Assembly: GCA_022578605.1 (NCBI GenBank)
Contig: MU394051.1
Coordinates: 1,041,664-1,105,663 of the forward strand
From: Camillea tinctor
Taxonomy: Eukaryota > Ascomycota > Sordariomycetes > Xylariales > Xylariaceae
Length of the DNA: 64,000 nt
Direction of reading: 5' to 3'
Position 1 is the first letter of the stretch; the number at the start of each line of letters is the position of its first letter. The notes under the pieces are model-generated. The model made no database searches and was not told the origin of the DNA. It saw only the letters and a list, made by a program, of their open reading frames with translations. Positions 1 to 11,460 of the stretch are shown here, in pieces. A program made the position numbers and the translations under genes.

Positions 1-515
1 CAACCTGACAGAGACCAGGAGACCAATCCTGGATGTTTGTTGGTTGGTGACTCCTAGGACTCGGCCGTCTCCTCCCGCGCCTGGGAAAACACAAGCATTA
101 CAGCTTTACTACTTGAGTCGATACTTTGCGCCTCCTCGCCATTCTCCTTTCAGAGGTTTGCCAAGCAGCCTCTCCTAGACCGTCAACGCTACTGCAGCTC
201 TCAACTGCACACGAATGTTTTTGAACTACACGGCAGACCATTACACACCTCCTACAAACCAATTGGTTAAACTGAGTATGCATGTCGTCTCCCGCTCGTA
301 AAACTCAACTTGCCCAATACAGTCCGGCAGATCTGGACGGTCGCTATTATCAAATTCTACTGCCCTGATAGGCAAATCGACGTGGTCTGGTGAAAAACCT
401 CCCATCACGGTGCTAGCAGCCCTCAGACCGGACCGTGAACAACAGTTGATGTGGCTCTAAGTCACATACACCTCCAAGAGTAGTCCTGCCTGAGCGGCTC
501 AACCGGACGGGCACC
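1..515. other. Upstream region of the CENP-B-type gene
   Basis: No convincing gene is visible here; the open frames are short and do not look coding. The stretch presumably holds the promoter and 5' leader of the gene starting at 516. The region continues beyond the left edge of the window. Confidence 0.5.
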
Positions 516-2276
516 ATGCATAACACCATGATCAGCTCCACTGGCATAGACCAGGATAACCAGCTGGCTCACGATAACACATACTCGGCCGACCACTGGG
601 CTGATATGAACGCCTATACCCATATGGCCATGAACTACACAGGAGACTACTATGTTCAACCCATGACTCATGGACTGCCGTCAGAGTCTATCGGCGGGCA
701 TATGGCTCCGCCGCCAGTGCCTCAGATGCATCATAACAGCTATTCAAATCATCTCCCACATCCATTAATCATCCCGACGCAACAACCTAGCCAGATCCCA
801 TGGCCTAGCCTCCGGACAAACCCGTCCCAAAGTTATTCGGCACCTCCGGTAGCGATCCCCCCTGCCTCGGCACCTTTGAGACAGCCACCAAAGCTGGCTA
901 CGATAAATACGACGCAGCCTAGGAGGACGTTAACCGACGAGGACCGACGGAAGATGTGCAAGTTCCATGAAGAGAACCCCGGTGTTAAGCAGACGGAGAT
1001 TGGTCTTAAATTTGGCGTCGAGCGAAGGTAGGTTGACTATGTGCGAGAAAGAGCAGCCTTGTGTGCTGACCATACACATAGTACCGTGTCGAAGGTCTTG
1101 CGGAAAAAAGACCAGTACCTTAATCAGGATGACCGAAGTGGCTCTCCCATCAAGAGGAACAAGGGCAAGTCCCCGCCTGATATCGAGCGCGCGTTAGCCA
1201 ACTGGGTCAGGGGACAGCAAAAGAAGGGTGTTGTAGTTAGTGACTATGAAATGGAGGAGAAAGCAAAGGTCTTCTGTACTGGCTCGGATAGTCCCTTGAA
1301 GGCAATCACTGCCTCCTGGATCGAGAAGTTCAAGCAGAAGCACGGGGTAGGTCCAGGAAAGCTAATTCGTAGGGCATCAGAAACGGCAATTCCTGACAGC
1401 ACTCGGTTGGAGACGGACTCACCATTGTTATCTGCTACACAGACCCCAGGTGGAATCTCACCGGCTTCGCCTGCTGGCCAAGACCCATCTCCCCAAGCCT
1501 CTTCTGCGAACGAGAGGACTGACGGGAAAGATGTTTCTTCCAATTTCATGGATTTTGAGAACAGTGGCTATAGACACCCACATTCGCAGAGCAGCACTTC
1601 CCTTTCCAGCTCTATAACTGAACCGCCAAGCTCGACCTTCTCAGGAGGAGCCTTCAGCCCGACGTCACAGTTCAACTTCTCACCCGATCCGAATACTGGA
1701 TTGTTTCCTCCAGGAAACCCTAATTTCCAGCGGCCCCGAAGCCAGACCGTCCCTAACATCGAGCCTCTCGAGTACATAAATCAATCCCAGACGAACGGTG
1801 GCGACCCCCTTACCCCTAAATATAGCGCTTCCGGAACTGCACCATCTTCGGCCCTCGAGTCTCCTGTACACGAGATAGCAGGCCCCTCCTTTGGACTTGA
1901 TTCAGCTATCTCCCCACCGGCTCTCCACCATGCGAGTAGTAATGGTAGCCTAGCTGGGAGATCTACTGCCTCGGGGGCAGTCTCTGCGATGGGGTCTACG
2001 CCAAATTCACCAACGCAGGAGGACGCCCGGCGTGCGGCTGATACCCTTCTGAGTTTTATGCAGCAAACTACAGGCTGGGTTGACCAGAACGATTATATCA
2101 GCTTTGTGCGTTTGACCGAGAAGTTGGGATTGCAGGCACAGCAGCATGGAGCTCCCAAAGTGAGCTCCGTATCTCAGGGTCTGGGTGGTCTCTCCAGGAT
2201 ACCAGAGGGTGATACAGAGATGAGCAACACATCCTCTCCACCTAGGAACAAGATCCAGACAGGTCTGAGCGGATGA
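516..2276 (+). CDS. CENP-B-type helix-turn-helix DNA-binding protein
   Basis: Two exons, 516-1027 and 1082-2276, with a 54-nt intron (GTAGGT...ACATAG) splicing in frame to a 568-aa protein. The ATG at 516 sits in a good context (CACCATG). Residues 1-130 are Pro/Gln/His-rich and look disordered. Residues ~135-185 form a CENP-B/Tc5-type N-terminal HTH (RRTLTDEDRRKMCKF...) whose recognition helix runs across the splice junction (GVER|STVSKVLRKK). Residues ~200-265 match the second CENPB-type HTH, including the motif ALANWVRGQQKKG and a following ASWIEKFKQKHGV helix. The remaining 300 residues are Ser/Pro-rich, and no DDE transposase catalytic domain follows, so this looks like a nuclear DNA-binding protein derived from a pogo/Tigger-type transposase. 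Its target and role are unknown. The gene converges with the PXA gene. Confidence 0.85.
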
Positions 2277-4725
2277 AATTTCTCCAAGGCAGTCCCGAGA
2301 CGTGTAGCTCGGGGCTTGAGCCAAATCCCTTGCGAGGGAGCTGATAAGGATCAAATGTTCGGGGCGTTACGGTATCGTTTTATTTTCCACGCTGGGATTT
2401 GAGACGAAGAAACACTCCAAATCAGTTACCCCGGATAGGAGGTTGTCCAAGCCCCCGTTCCCGAGCCATCCGGCTACAGTCCGTCATCTCATACTCGAAT
2501 GGGATAAACCCCAACCTCACGAAAAGCATTGAATTTAGACCTCCCTCTTCTTCACGCGGCAAGGAAGCACTCACGACTTACTTATATAAACGCAAAGTCT
2601 CGCGACGCACTCCTGCACATAAATGTGTTTTCAATTCTTGGCTGTCTTTTATTTATACTAGCAAAAACCTCGAAAATCTTTACTATCGTTTACGGCATAC
2701 CGAGTTTGTACCACGACTTTTCGAGAACCTCTCTTCACAAACAAAGCACGCACCAATGCACCATACACTTCAAAATCAGTCTCACGACGCTATAGGATAG
2801 GGTTAGGGGGGGGGGGAAGAGGTAAGGGAGGGAAACGGAAGGGCGAAGAATCAGGGTAAGAGGGAGGGAAGGGAAAATAAGTGGAAATGAAATACCAAAA
2901 AAAGATTACAGAAATTAGGAAATAGGAAAACAGAAAAATAGTAGGAATTGGAACAGGACTACAATCAAGAGACCACCGAGAGCTCGATGCCGCCGACGAA
3001 CGACGAAAAGAAGAAAAGAATTCTCCGACTTGATGCCCCTCCTCCATTCACTCGAAATTATACTACCTGCAAAGCTATACCCGCCATTCTCACGAACGGC
3101 TCGCTTCCCAGTACCTTACTTGCTTGCTCGCTTGATACCTTTCTCTACGGATCCTCGACGTGGCTACACTAGACAACGAAGACCAATAAAAGAAGCTATG
3201 TCGAGGATATCGAAAAGAAACAAACGTTGTTTATTTTTATCTTATTTTTTTTTTTTTTACAATTTTATTTATTTATTTTACTTTTCTTCTCCCCCTTCTC
3301 ATTTTTTATTGGAACTTAGTTGGGTTGTACTTATGTGTGTTATTTTATTATTCTTTCCTCTTTCCCCCTTCTTGCCTTTCTTTTTCTACGGAATACAGAG
3401 AGGAGGAAGAGAAAAGGAAAGAAAGAAAGAAAAGGAAGAAGCCAAACTGCGAAAACAAAAAGACTTTTTCTCCCGCTCGCGCGAAAATCTCCCTCACAAG
3501 TGTTTTTTGTTTAAGGAAAAAAAGGAACCACGATACGTTATACACAAACACGGCGCCTATCTCTCTCTATATATACCTATATCTCTATATATATCCTCAA
3601 CACCGAACCTTGAGACGGGAAAGGGATCTTAAAAAGATTTTTCTTCTCCTTCTCAATCTTTTTCTTTCTCCCCTTCCTTTTCTTCTTTCCGTTTCTGTTG
3701 GCTCGTCATGTGTCCGTACAATACACAAAGTCGTTTTTTCCGTCGAATTTTCTTCCCCTACACACTGTTTTTTCTTCTTCTCTACTGGTTATTGGTTGAT
3801 GGAAACGGAGGACTTGGGGCGGCAAGGGATCGGACAGGTCACAAGAGGAGGGAAATAACAAACTCATTGAAAGGGATCGAAAGTGGCACTTTCTAGGGTT
3901 GGGAACATTCTGGCACTGGAGGTAAATGGGACGGTGGAAGAGGCGTGTGTTAGGAAGAATTTCGTCGTGGGCTGAGGGACACCTCTTTTTTGTCTTGGAA
4001 GGTCTCCACCAAGTCCTCCCCTATTCTAGCGTTTGGCGTTTTAACTCGGTTGAACTATCCTCAATTTTTTCTTTCTTTCTTATTTCGAGGTTTCTTTTTT
4101 ACTGACCGTTTTGTTTACAACCTTGCGTGTTCGTGCCTGTTTCCTTTAGCTCCTGCCCAACATCATTTTCTCCTTCACTTACACATCACTTGAGGGATGA
4201 GGATAGGCTGGACGAAGCATGTTTGGAATATATAAGTACAGGAAAGGTGATTTAATCGCTGTAAGTTACTGCTTCTTATAGCAGCTATATTCCGAAGCTG
4301 AAGAGAGTAGTACAATTTATCTCCTGTCTTGCTTGTACATCCCTGACAGTCGCAATATAAGGCAGAGATATCTACGTAGTCTATAAAAGATGTCTTAGAC
4401 AAGATAGTGCACCTGCTTGTAGGTACGAGGAGTGTAAACGAGAGACCGTCTCATTTATATGAGTGGCCAAACTCAAGGCAAAATCAATATCAAACAATGG
4501 TCTAGTCAGCCGTCCGTGTTTCTGTAACATCTTTTGCCTTTCTCCAATTGTCCATATCCACGTGAAACATGGCTGTTGCAGCAGCAGATATGAAAAGACA
4601 ACCATTTAGGAAATCACAGGACAAATGAAAAAAAAAAAACGGTTAGAAACCTCTCCTAACGTTTATTTCACTTTTTATAGTGAAAATGATATGGTTTGGA
4701 AAACCAAAGATTTTGTTTCCCCATA
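2277..4725. other. Intergenic 3' region, purine/pyrimidine-skewed
   Basis: This 2.4-kb stretch lies between two convergent genes. It holds strand-asymmetric low-complexity DNA: a G-run and purine-rich block at about 2802-2960, a T-rich block at about 3228-3310, and a purine block at about 3395-3445. The open frames here are composition artefacts (Lys/Glu or Phe/Leu runs). No gene is supported. Confidence 0.6.
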
Positions 4726-7700
4726 TCAACTCAACCGCTCTTCCCACAATTCACCAATGCCCTTTTCGGCGAGTTCGGGAATGAGGCGTACAAGGAGCAA
4801 TTCTAGGATCCCATACAGTAGATGCTTATTACAGTATGGATCTGAAAAGATATCGAGAATACCGGACTCGATTTCGGATAGGATCCTATCCTCCTCATCA
4901 TCTTCGTGATACATGCTAGCCTGGTTGTTGTTACTGGTGCTGGTTTCTCTCAATTGCCGCTTTGAACCTAGAGTCAACGTTGCATTACTTAACAAACCGG
5001 GGTTTCCTTCATCAGTAAGCCGCACGCGTGGAGCTTCCTGTCCGGTAGTCTTGCTGCTAGCAGCATTGGTAGCATTAATAGCATTATGTGCTAAGTTATT
5101 ACTGCTGGTTTTGCTGTTTAGCGGTCCGAACCGCTGGTTCGCACTGCTTCGAGCACTGGCAGCCTTTGTACCAGACCAAGGCCAAGTACTAGTGCCATAA
5201 TAAAGCCTGCCCACCCTCTTCGGAACAAGCGCCAAAAGCGCGCTAGCGCATCTGCGACGCAAGGCGGCCAGCTGCTCATCGGATGAGGGGGGGACCAAGC
5301 TGGGCGAGCCCGGGGCATTGTTAGGGAAAACGGCGGCGCGGATCGCTCGAAGAAGTGGGGGCAGATGAGCGGGATCGAGGATACGGGTCTGTATATGATG
5401 CGACAATAGTCTGTGCAAAAGGTCAGTACAGTGCCATGTAGCACTAGGAGGATATTGGTAAAGCAAATCTCATAAAAAGGCAGTATGGGTGTGGGTATGG
5501 GTATGGGTATGGGACGTCGTGGGGGAGGGGGGCTGTTGGGAATAGTGCATTGTGCTATTCTATGTGGGGTGAATCTTGGGTCTTTGGCCTAGCATAAGAT
5601 GTCGCACAACGTCTGCCAAAATGCGAAATCTAGGAGAAGCAGGGAATTGGAATTGTCCGGGCTTGTCCTGTAACCATGATTTCATGACCGATCGCGGTGA
5701 GTTCATCGGCGAATTGTAACCAGGCTTACAATGATTAATAAGATGGGATCCGAAGCGCATAATCGAACAAAATGAGTAGATGTAGATAGAGTCAAGCTCT
5801 GGGGGGACCATGGCGCTCGAGTCGGAGAGAGTGAGAGCGAGGACTTCCATCATCTGGCCCCGAGCCCTCTTGTCAATGCTGGCTGGGTATTATTGCTTCT
5901 CAGATTACCTAACCAGGTGGCCATAATGGGTATGAAGTTATTTAGCCGACTTGACTATGCGTGGAGACCTTTCCAGCAGAGATTGAACTGCATAAGCCGG
6001 TGGTAGGCCAGATTAGGCTCACACTCTCCCTCGATAGAGTAGTGTACCAAGACTAGATCGGACACCCCTGAGCAAATCACGCAAATGCTATGCCCGATAT
6101 GTCATGAAATCAAGAGCTGAATGAATGATGGTAATCTCGGATGGCGAGCACGGATAGCATAGTGCCATTCTGCGGGTACCACCAGCACCGCCGGTCGATG
6201 ATGCTGCGGTGATTAAAATGCGCTGCTAAGATGATCAAGCTTGGTAATATCTATCCTAATAGGATTGAGACTGGTGTACGCAGGTGCTCATCGCATGTAT
6301 CAAAGTTTAGTGGTGTAAGCTGCAGACGGGAGCCAAATGCCTGTGCGCACAAGGGCATAGGTATTTGGGGTCAGAGTGGGAGAGCTTGTAGCGTCGTACT
6401 AGGGGGTGATGAATTGACTGATCGAATCCTTGTGAATGGGAAACCCTTGTATGTAGGGCCCTTGTTGGGCGCGTAAACAAGGCTTGCGGATGGCTGGCCC
6501 GGGTCAGCCCCGCGCTGTTTATCGTGCAATCGGACGAAGAATTCCCAGGGTTACCAGGTCATTGGTCAATGGACGTAGCCCTGGAATTGGGGTCTGCGAA
6601 GTAGACTCGAACATCGTGCTTATGGGTGTGTGGCTGTCTCCCTAGTCGCAGAAGCAAAAGGATTGGAGGGGGAGCAACGCACAATCTTGTCCTCGGGGAA
6701 CCTGGGTCTTGCCCTTCTCCTAGGTAGGCCGGTGGAACATAGTAGGCTATGGGCTACAGGCCTACCGAGATTACGGTAGTGTTGGGGGGAGGGGAGATTA
6801 ATGCCTGTCGTCCACACTTGCGACGAAGGCTGCTTCTTGAATGTGAATGGACGATAGTTAGGTCAAGTGACCTGAGTTGTATGCGGCGTGATGGAGCAGG
6901 TGCTCCCAAGATGTGAAGGTAAGGAGAATCATTGGCCTACCTGTCAAGAATGCCGTCGTACGCAGCAACATGCCCTGGTCCTCTCAGGGTTGCCCACTGC
7001 ATCATAGATAAAGCTCCACATAGCCAAGGCATGCGTGCCTCCATTTCGAGAAGATTGCTGGCACACGACCAGATATGGAAATCGAAAATGGGGACTTTCA
7101 GTGTCGAGGGGACAGTCTCCAGCACAACCGAAGGATTATAAGACTTCTCGTCACGATCGTGACCCGTCGAATCTAAAGGTCGGACGAAAACAGAAGCGGA
7201 CCGTGGAGGTAACGACTGCGAGAGAAGAATGGTGCTGATAATTAGGCGTATCGAGCTAACCGCAAGAAATCCCCATTGGACTACCGACCAAAAAGCTTGC
7301 TGGATAGACCAGACGTGGCTGCCTTTAGATGATGGGACATTGCCTGCGTCCGCTCCTCGAGGAGCATTTTCCCGATCTACCCCAGAAGTCTCTGGACTGC
7401 TTTTCCTCCGTATCAACCTTGCAAGCATGGCTAGGCCTTCCCATATTAACCAAGGTTCAGACACCTTAACCGCAATGAGGTTGCCAATAATGAGCTCAGA
7501 GAAGATCTGGCCGACTAGGGACGTCAAACAGTCGTTCTCGAGATCTTCTGTGGGGAGCAAGATGGCCAGAACCCCTTGCACAAGTAGTTGACGATATGCA
7601 CTCTCGCTTTGTGCTTGTGCCTGGATACTCTTAGGATCAGTCGGGTTTGGAACAGGAGACAAAGCTGGCAAAGGACACATGGCATGGTAAATTTGGCGTG

Positions 7701-8376
7701 AATCGACCTCGGTTGGAGGTCGGGCTACCGAGATCTTAGATGCCCGGTATGCTATGCAGAGATGTTAGCTGCTAGTATCGAGTGCGGTGGGAGGGGAGGG
7801 TAGATAGATAGGTATAGCTAGGGGAGCTATGACGACTGACTAACCGCGGACATGGGCGCTGAACAACTCGGGCAACTCATCAAAGAGCAAGCTCTCTAGA
7901 TCAACTTTCCGTAATCTCTGCTCTAATGCTCGAGTGCAGTGGGCGATGATCTGTACGATTTCGGCCACGAACGTCTCGTCCGGAGTAATCTTAGCGTACC
8001 AATTTTGTACGAATTCTCTGATAATGATAGATATGAGAGCATAGAGCTCCAGATCGACATCATTGCGGCTAGTTAGGGGAGGCAGTAGATCTTGGACTGG
8101 CGCAGGGGTATTCTTGCCCCTGTCAGCCATGTGCTGAGCACAGAGGGTTCGGCGAATCAAGGCAGAGGTAGCCTTGTCGGATAGAAAGTCGGAAGGCATT
8201 GCGCGCGCAAAACGACGTTGGGCTTGGGCCGACGTATTGGCGGTGGTGGTGCCAGAGCTGCTGGTAGCAATAGAGGTGACAGACTCAGCGATAGTGCTGG
8301 ACGTTGCTGGCGCCTTCAAGGCGGTGGGGATGGCGCCAGCGACCATAGACGGTATAGGAGAATGTGCGGCGGCCAT
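4726..8376 (-). CDS. PXA-domain protein (Mdm1/SNX13-related N-terminal domain)
   Basis: Three exons on the minus strand: 8376-7845, 7751-6941 and 5410-4726, giving a 675-aa protein. Intron 1 is 93 nt (GTTAGT...ATAG). Intron 2 is 1530 nt (GTAGGC...CACAG), far longer than any other intron inferred in this window. The spliced phases agree, and the PXA domain reads through both junctions: exon 1 ends ...SAHVR, exon 2 opens AYRASK...YHAMCPL, and exon 2 to 3 joins as GILDR|LLSHHIQTR. The PXA region covers about residues 85-470, beginning with DLELYALISIIIREFVQNWY. After it comes a Leu-rich segment (LPPLLRAIRAAVFPNN) and a low-complexity Ser/Asn region, then a conserved-looking C-terminal helix. No PX, RGS or transmembrane segment was found, so this is a PXA-only protein. 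Families with this domain act in endosome/vacuole trafficking and ER contact sites; the precise role here is inferred. Confidence 0.85.
5411..6940 (-). other. Outsized intron of the PXA gene
   Basis: The boundaries follow from in-frame joining of a PXA domain interrupted at DR|LLSHH. The intron contains short open frames on both strands (minus 5560-5853 and 6620-6817, plus 6231-6476), none recognised, and a GGTATG-type tandem repeat near its 3' end. It could be an insertion or host a non-coding or nested transcript. Confidence 0.7.
5484..5513. repeat. GGTATG-type tandem repeat
   Basis: Imperfect hexamer repeats of the form TATGGG(TG)/GTATGG occupy about 30 bp inside the long PXA intron, close to the 3' splice site. 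Confidence 0.8.
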
Positions 8377-9391
8377 GGCCTTTGCAACATGAGAGGAGCT
8401 ATCGGAGTATCATGATAGACAGATCAGATCGGTCGGTAGCGGTGCTGCGTCGCGAAGAAGAGGAAGAGTACAGGCGATTTATAGCACGGTCGAGTGTGAG
8501 TTTGAGAGTAAATGTGCATTGGCGGGGGTTAATTGAAGGAAAGGTTAAACGAAGGTGAGAGCAATAGATGTATGTGATGTATGTGGTGTAGATTATTATG
8601 TAGGTATATATTATTGTGTAGGTGTAGGTGCAGGTGTAGGTGCAGGTGTAGGTGTGGGTGTAGCCTCGTATGGTGAAAGACGTTCATCGCTAGCGTCGCC
8701 CGGGTTTGGGGTTTGGGTTTGGTTTTAAATTTCGCTGCAGTGATGTGATTGCGGCTTGCGGCTTGCGGCTGCTGCACGTACGGACGTACATATGTACCTA
8801 GTACTAGGTATAGGTAGGTATGCATGTGTATGTATGTATGTACTTACCTAGACTAGACTAACCTCTTTAAGCTTAAAATGTCTTTCAGGTTATAGTCGAT
8901 CTACTTGTTTATTGCATTTCTATTGCATATTATTGCATATAGGTTCGCTTATGCATGCAGGCTGGGGTCTCCCTGTCCTGCTCAGCCTGTCTTTTGTTGA
9001 GAGCCTCACTCCGTTGTTGAATGCATAGCTCCTATTTGACATTCCATTTTCCACCTTCCGTGCTCATCACGATCCAATCTACGCCAGTTAACTAGAGGGG
9101 CACTCTGGCCGAGTATCCGGACATAGGGTCATGTATACCTGGTTTCTTACACGCAGTTTAGTCTTGTTACACGGCTCTTAGTATCATAAGTTTCTGCCAC
9201 AAGCAACGCCCGTGTATTGTGTATTCGTACAGATATCATGTAGATTATACAGATTAAGGTGGGACGACCGACAGCTATTCCACAACCAAATCTAGGATAT
9301 ACGATTGTTAAAATCACATGCAATGGTAATCCTTCAGGCAGTATCTTTCCGTGTTGCTTCGTATCTGTAGTGATTGTCAGTCATCTTGTCT
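8377..9391. other. Intergenic region between the PXA gene and MSS51
   Basis: This stretch carries the PXA promoter and the MSS51 3' flank. Apart from the GGTGTA/GGTGCA repeat and a short GCGGCTT triplication near 8755, no feature is recognised. Confidence 0.55.
8615..8662. repeat. GTAGGT/GCAGGT minisatellite
   Basis: About eight imperfect hexamers alternating GTGTAG and GTGCAG lie about 240 bp upstream of the PXA start codon. On the minus strand they read as His/Leu repeats, a composition artefact. Confidence 0.8.
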
Positions 9392-10936
9392 TTAGGCAAC
9401 ATTAACCGATCCTTTCCGAAGCACATACCTCTTTCCTCGGAAAGCCCATACTCCCCAGTTTCCACAGCTGACGTCCTGTGGATCCAGGTCGTTCAGGTCC
9501 CACCGTAGACTTCTAAAGATGTTCTCACCCGGCTCCATGAGCATATCAAACTCACCACGGCAGGTTTGATTTACCCACTCGATATCCCTTTCCATGTCGT
9601 ACTGGGTGTACCCTGTCACAAGAATGGGCGCCTTGGTCTCAAGCAGAAGAGGCACTGTTTCTGCCCATTCGTGGGAGCTTGCAGGATGGCCCAAACCTGG
9701 GTGGAACATGACGAAACAATCGAAATAAGGGTCGTAGGGATAGAAGTGCCCCGTCTTGTGCAGAGTATGATAATAGTCCACGATTGTGCTGATCTTCATC
9801 GTTGGCCACACCCGGTCTTCGACAATGGCACCGAATGGGTTAGCTGGAGTTCGCGGTGGCAGTGGAAACTCATCATCGCGGTTGGCCATACTCTCGGGCC
9901 CAATGAAGACGAGATGAAACTTTCCTCTAGGGAAAAGGTGAGCCAGCTGCACCCAGACGTTCCTGGGCAGAGACGACTCAGCCCTAGCACCTAGAATGAA
10001 TATTCTAACAGGTGGTGCTTCGGGCCGCAAGCCCTTGATGTCCGTACCCCCGCCTGATTTGGGTGGGTGGAGAGTATATCGCAGGGCGCTCAGACTCTTC
10101 AAGCCTTCGGGCGTAAGTCTGCCGTTTTTCCTGATGCTGTATGGACTAAGCTCATGGAGTATGCTGCCAATTGTCAGTGGGTAAGTCAGAAGCCTTGTGA
10201 CCTGTCGCATGCTTCGGTCGTCATTGATAGCTTCAAACTCTCTGGTGTAGAGAAATGTATCCCAATTGGTCATATTGACTGCAGCTTCTTCTATCTGCGG
10301 CCCCGCATACTCAAATTCAGGGAAGAACCTCCCGGAGCGGAGATCGTGGTCATCTTCATTGATTTGTCTTAGTGTATCGCAAATCTGCAGATGGGATTCG
10401 TAATCATCTGCCCAATGTTCTTTGCTACAGTACAGGGGAATCCCGCAGTCTGGACATTCAAAGTCAACATGAGCGGGGGCCTGACTACCCGAGCTCAGAG
10501 ATGCATGAGAGGCGTTAGGATTTGACGGTAGCCGTGTTGCTCGATGGTCGGGGTGCGGACAGTATGCATGTTGTTTTATGAAAGCACTACGACGTCGTAT
10601 TTCAGGAATTGGTGAGTCTGAAAATGGGTGATAGAGGTCGTGGGGTTGAAGCACTAAGGGCCGCGAAGGCTCTTTAGGTGATGTGCTAGCATGTACTGAA
10701 CTCTCATCTGCTGCTACCTTTGTCCGTTGACCAAACAACGATATCGCCCTTTTTGCAGCGCCTGAAGATCTCCTTTGGTAGAATGTAGACGTTGCCCGTG
10801 CGGTTAGCCCGGAATGGCTACGCCTCGGTACATGTGGTAATGCGCCGGCAGATGACGCTCGGGAGAATGCTCTCGCTGAGGACGTGAGGCATCTCCGACA
10901 AGTATTTGAAGCTGCTTGGAGCACCAAGGGCTCCAT
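9392..10936 (-). CDS. MSS51: Mss51-like mitochondrial COX1 translational activator
   Basis: Single-exon gene of 514 aa. The N-terminus is rich in Arg, Ser and Ala with almost no acidic residues for about 70 residues, as expected of a mitochondrial presequence. A MYND-like cysteine cluster follows: Cys126-Pro127 (AYCPHPDH), Cys161-Pro162, Cys164, Cys170 (ECPDCGIPLYC), His174 and Cys186. The Cys-Pro pairs match the heme-responsive CP motifs known for yeast Mss51. The C-terminal two-thirds is the conserved Mss51 region, with blocks such as LTYPLTIGSILHELSPYS and MFHPGLGHPASSHEW. In yeast this protein activates COX1 mRNA translation and binds newly made Cox1 at the inner membrane. The gene shares a 524-bp divergent promoter with RSE1. 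Confidence 0.92.
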   Translation of the reverse strand: MEPLVLQAASNTCRRCLTSSARAFSRASSAGALPHVPRRSHSGLTARATSTFYQRRSSGAAKRAISLFGQRTKVAADESSVHASTSPKEPSRPLVLQPHDLYHPFSDSPIPEIRRRSAFIKQHAYCPHPDHRATRLPSNPNASHASLSSGSQAPAHVDFECPDCGIPLYCSKEHWADDYESHLQICDTLRQINEDDHDLRSGRFFPEFEYAGPQIEEAAVNMTNWDTFLYTREFEAINDDRSMRQVTRLLTYPLTIGSILHELSPYSIRKNGRLTPEGLKSLSALRYTLHPPKSGGGTDIKGLRPEAPPVRIFILGARAESSLPRNVWVQLAHLFPRGKFHLVFIGPESMANRDDEFPLPPRTPANPFGAIVEDRVWPTMKISTIVDYYHTLHKTGHFYPYDPYFDCFVMFHPGLGHPASSHEWAETVPLLLETKAPILVTGYTQYDMERDIEWVNQTCRGEFDMLMEPGENIFRSLRWDLNDLDPQDVSCGNWGVWAFRGKRYVLRKGSVNVA

Positions 10937-11460
10937 ACTGGGGGTTTCTCAGTTTAAAAATACCCAAGGCTTCAGTGAATTACAGATTGTTCAAGCTGGT
11001 ATCGTACGTTGTGATAGTGTGTGCTATGTAGGTAGTATGTAACTAAGAAGTAAGAGATTCCATAAAATAGCTCTGAATTAGGTACAAAGTACTTGCAGAT
11101 ATGCTATCTCGATATTCGATTAGAGCTTACATTACTTATGTAGTGCTGGAAGCATAAAAGCGGAGCATCATGTGTTACCACATCCAATCAAAACGATTGG
11201 TCACTCGGAGCAGGAAATATCTTCCACCGTAGACTAGGTTCTGTTTCCCTTAAAGCAAGCCGCTTGGCCAATAGAGGGAGCTCTGCTAGCCTACCTAGAG
11301 CTCTACCGCTACAAAACAAAAAATTTAAAGCTTCGGAATCTTGAACCAGACTTACTACACACAACAACTTTTCAACTCTCAACTTCATATTAATCATTAC
11401 ACCAAGCCAGAGACCGAAACCAAAGGGGCCGCGCAGGCTTTCTGCGCATCCGCATTAAAG
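10937..11460. promoter_or_regulatory. Divergent MSS51/RSE1 promoter with CCAAT boxes
   Basis: CCAAT occurs at 11184-11188 and 11268-11272 on the plus strand, and ATTGG at 11196-11200, so a pair of oppositely oriented CCAAT boxes lies 8 bp apart. CCAAT is the site of the fungal HAP/CBC complex, which controls respiratory genes in yeast; control of MSS51 by this complex is an inference. Confidence 0.45.

Noticed and set aside
3030..3632. 200-codon open frame in the convergent intergenic region
   Set aside because: It is made of Phe/Tyr and Lys/Glu runs from pyrimidine- and purine-rich DNA, with no domain.
5484..5513. Telomere-like G-rich repeat
   Set aside because: The unit is GGTATG-like rather than the fungal TTAGGG, and it lies within a gene.
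5560..5853. 97-codon minus-strand frame as an extra PXA exon
   Set aside because: The PXA domain is contiguous when 6941 is joined to 5410; adding this frame would interrupt the domain, and it has no recognised similarity.
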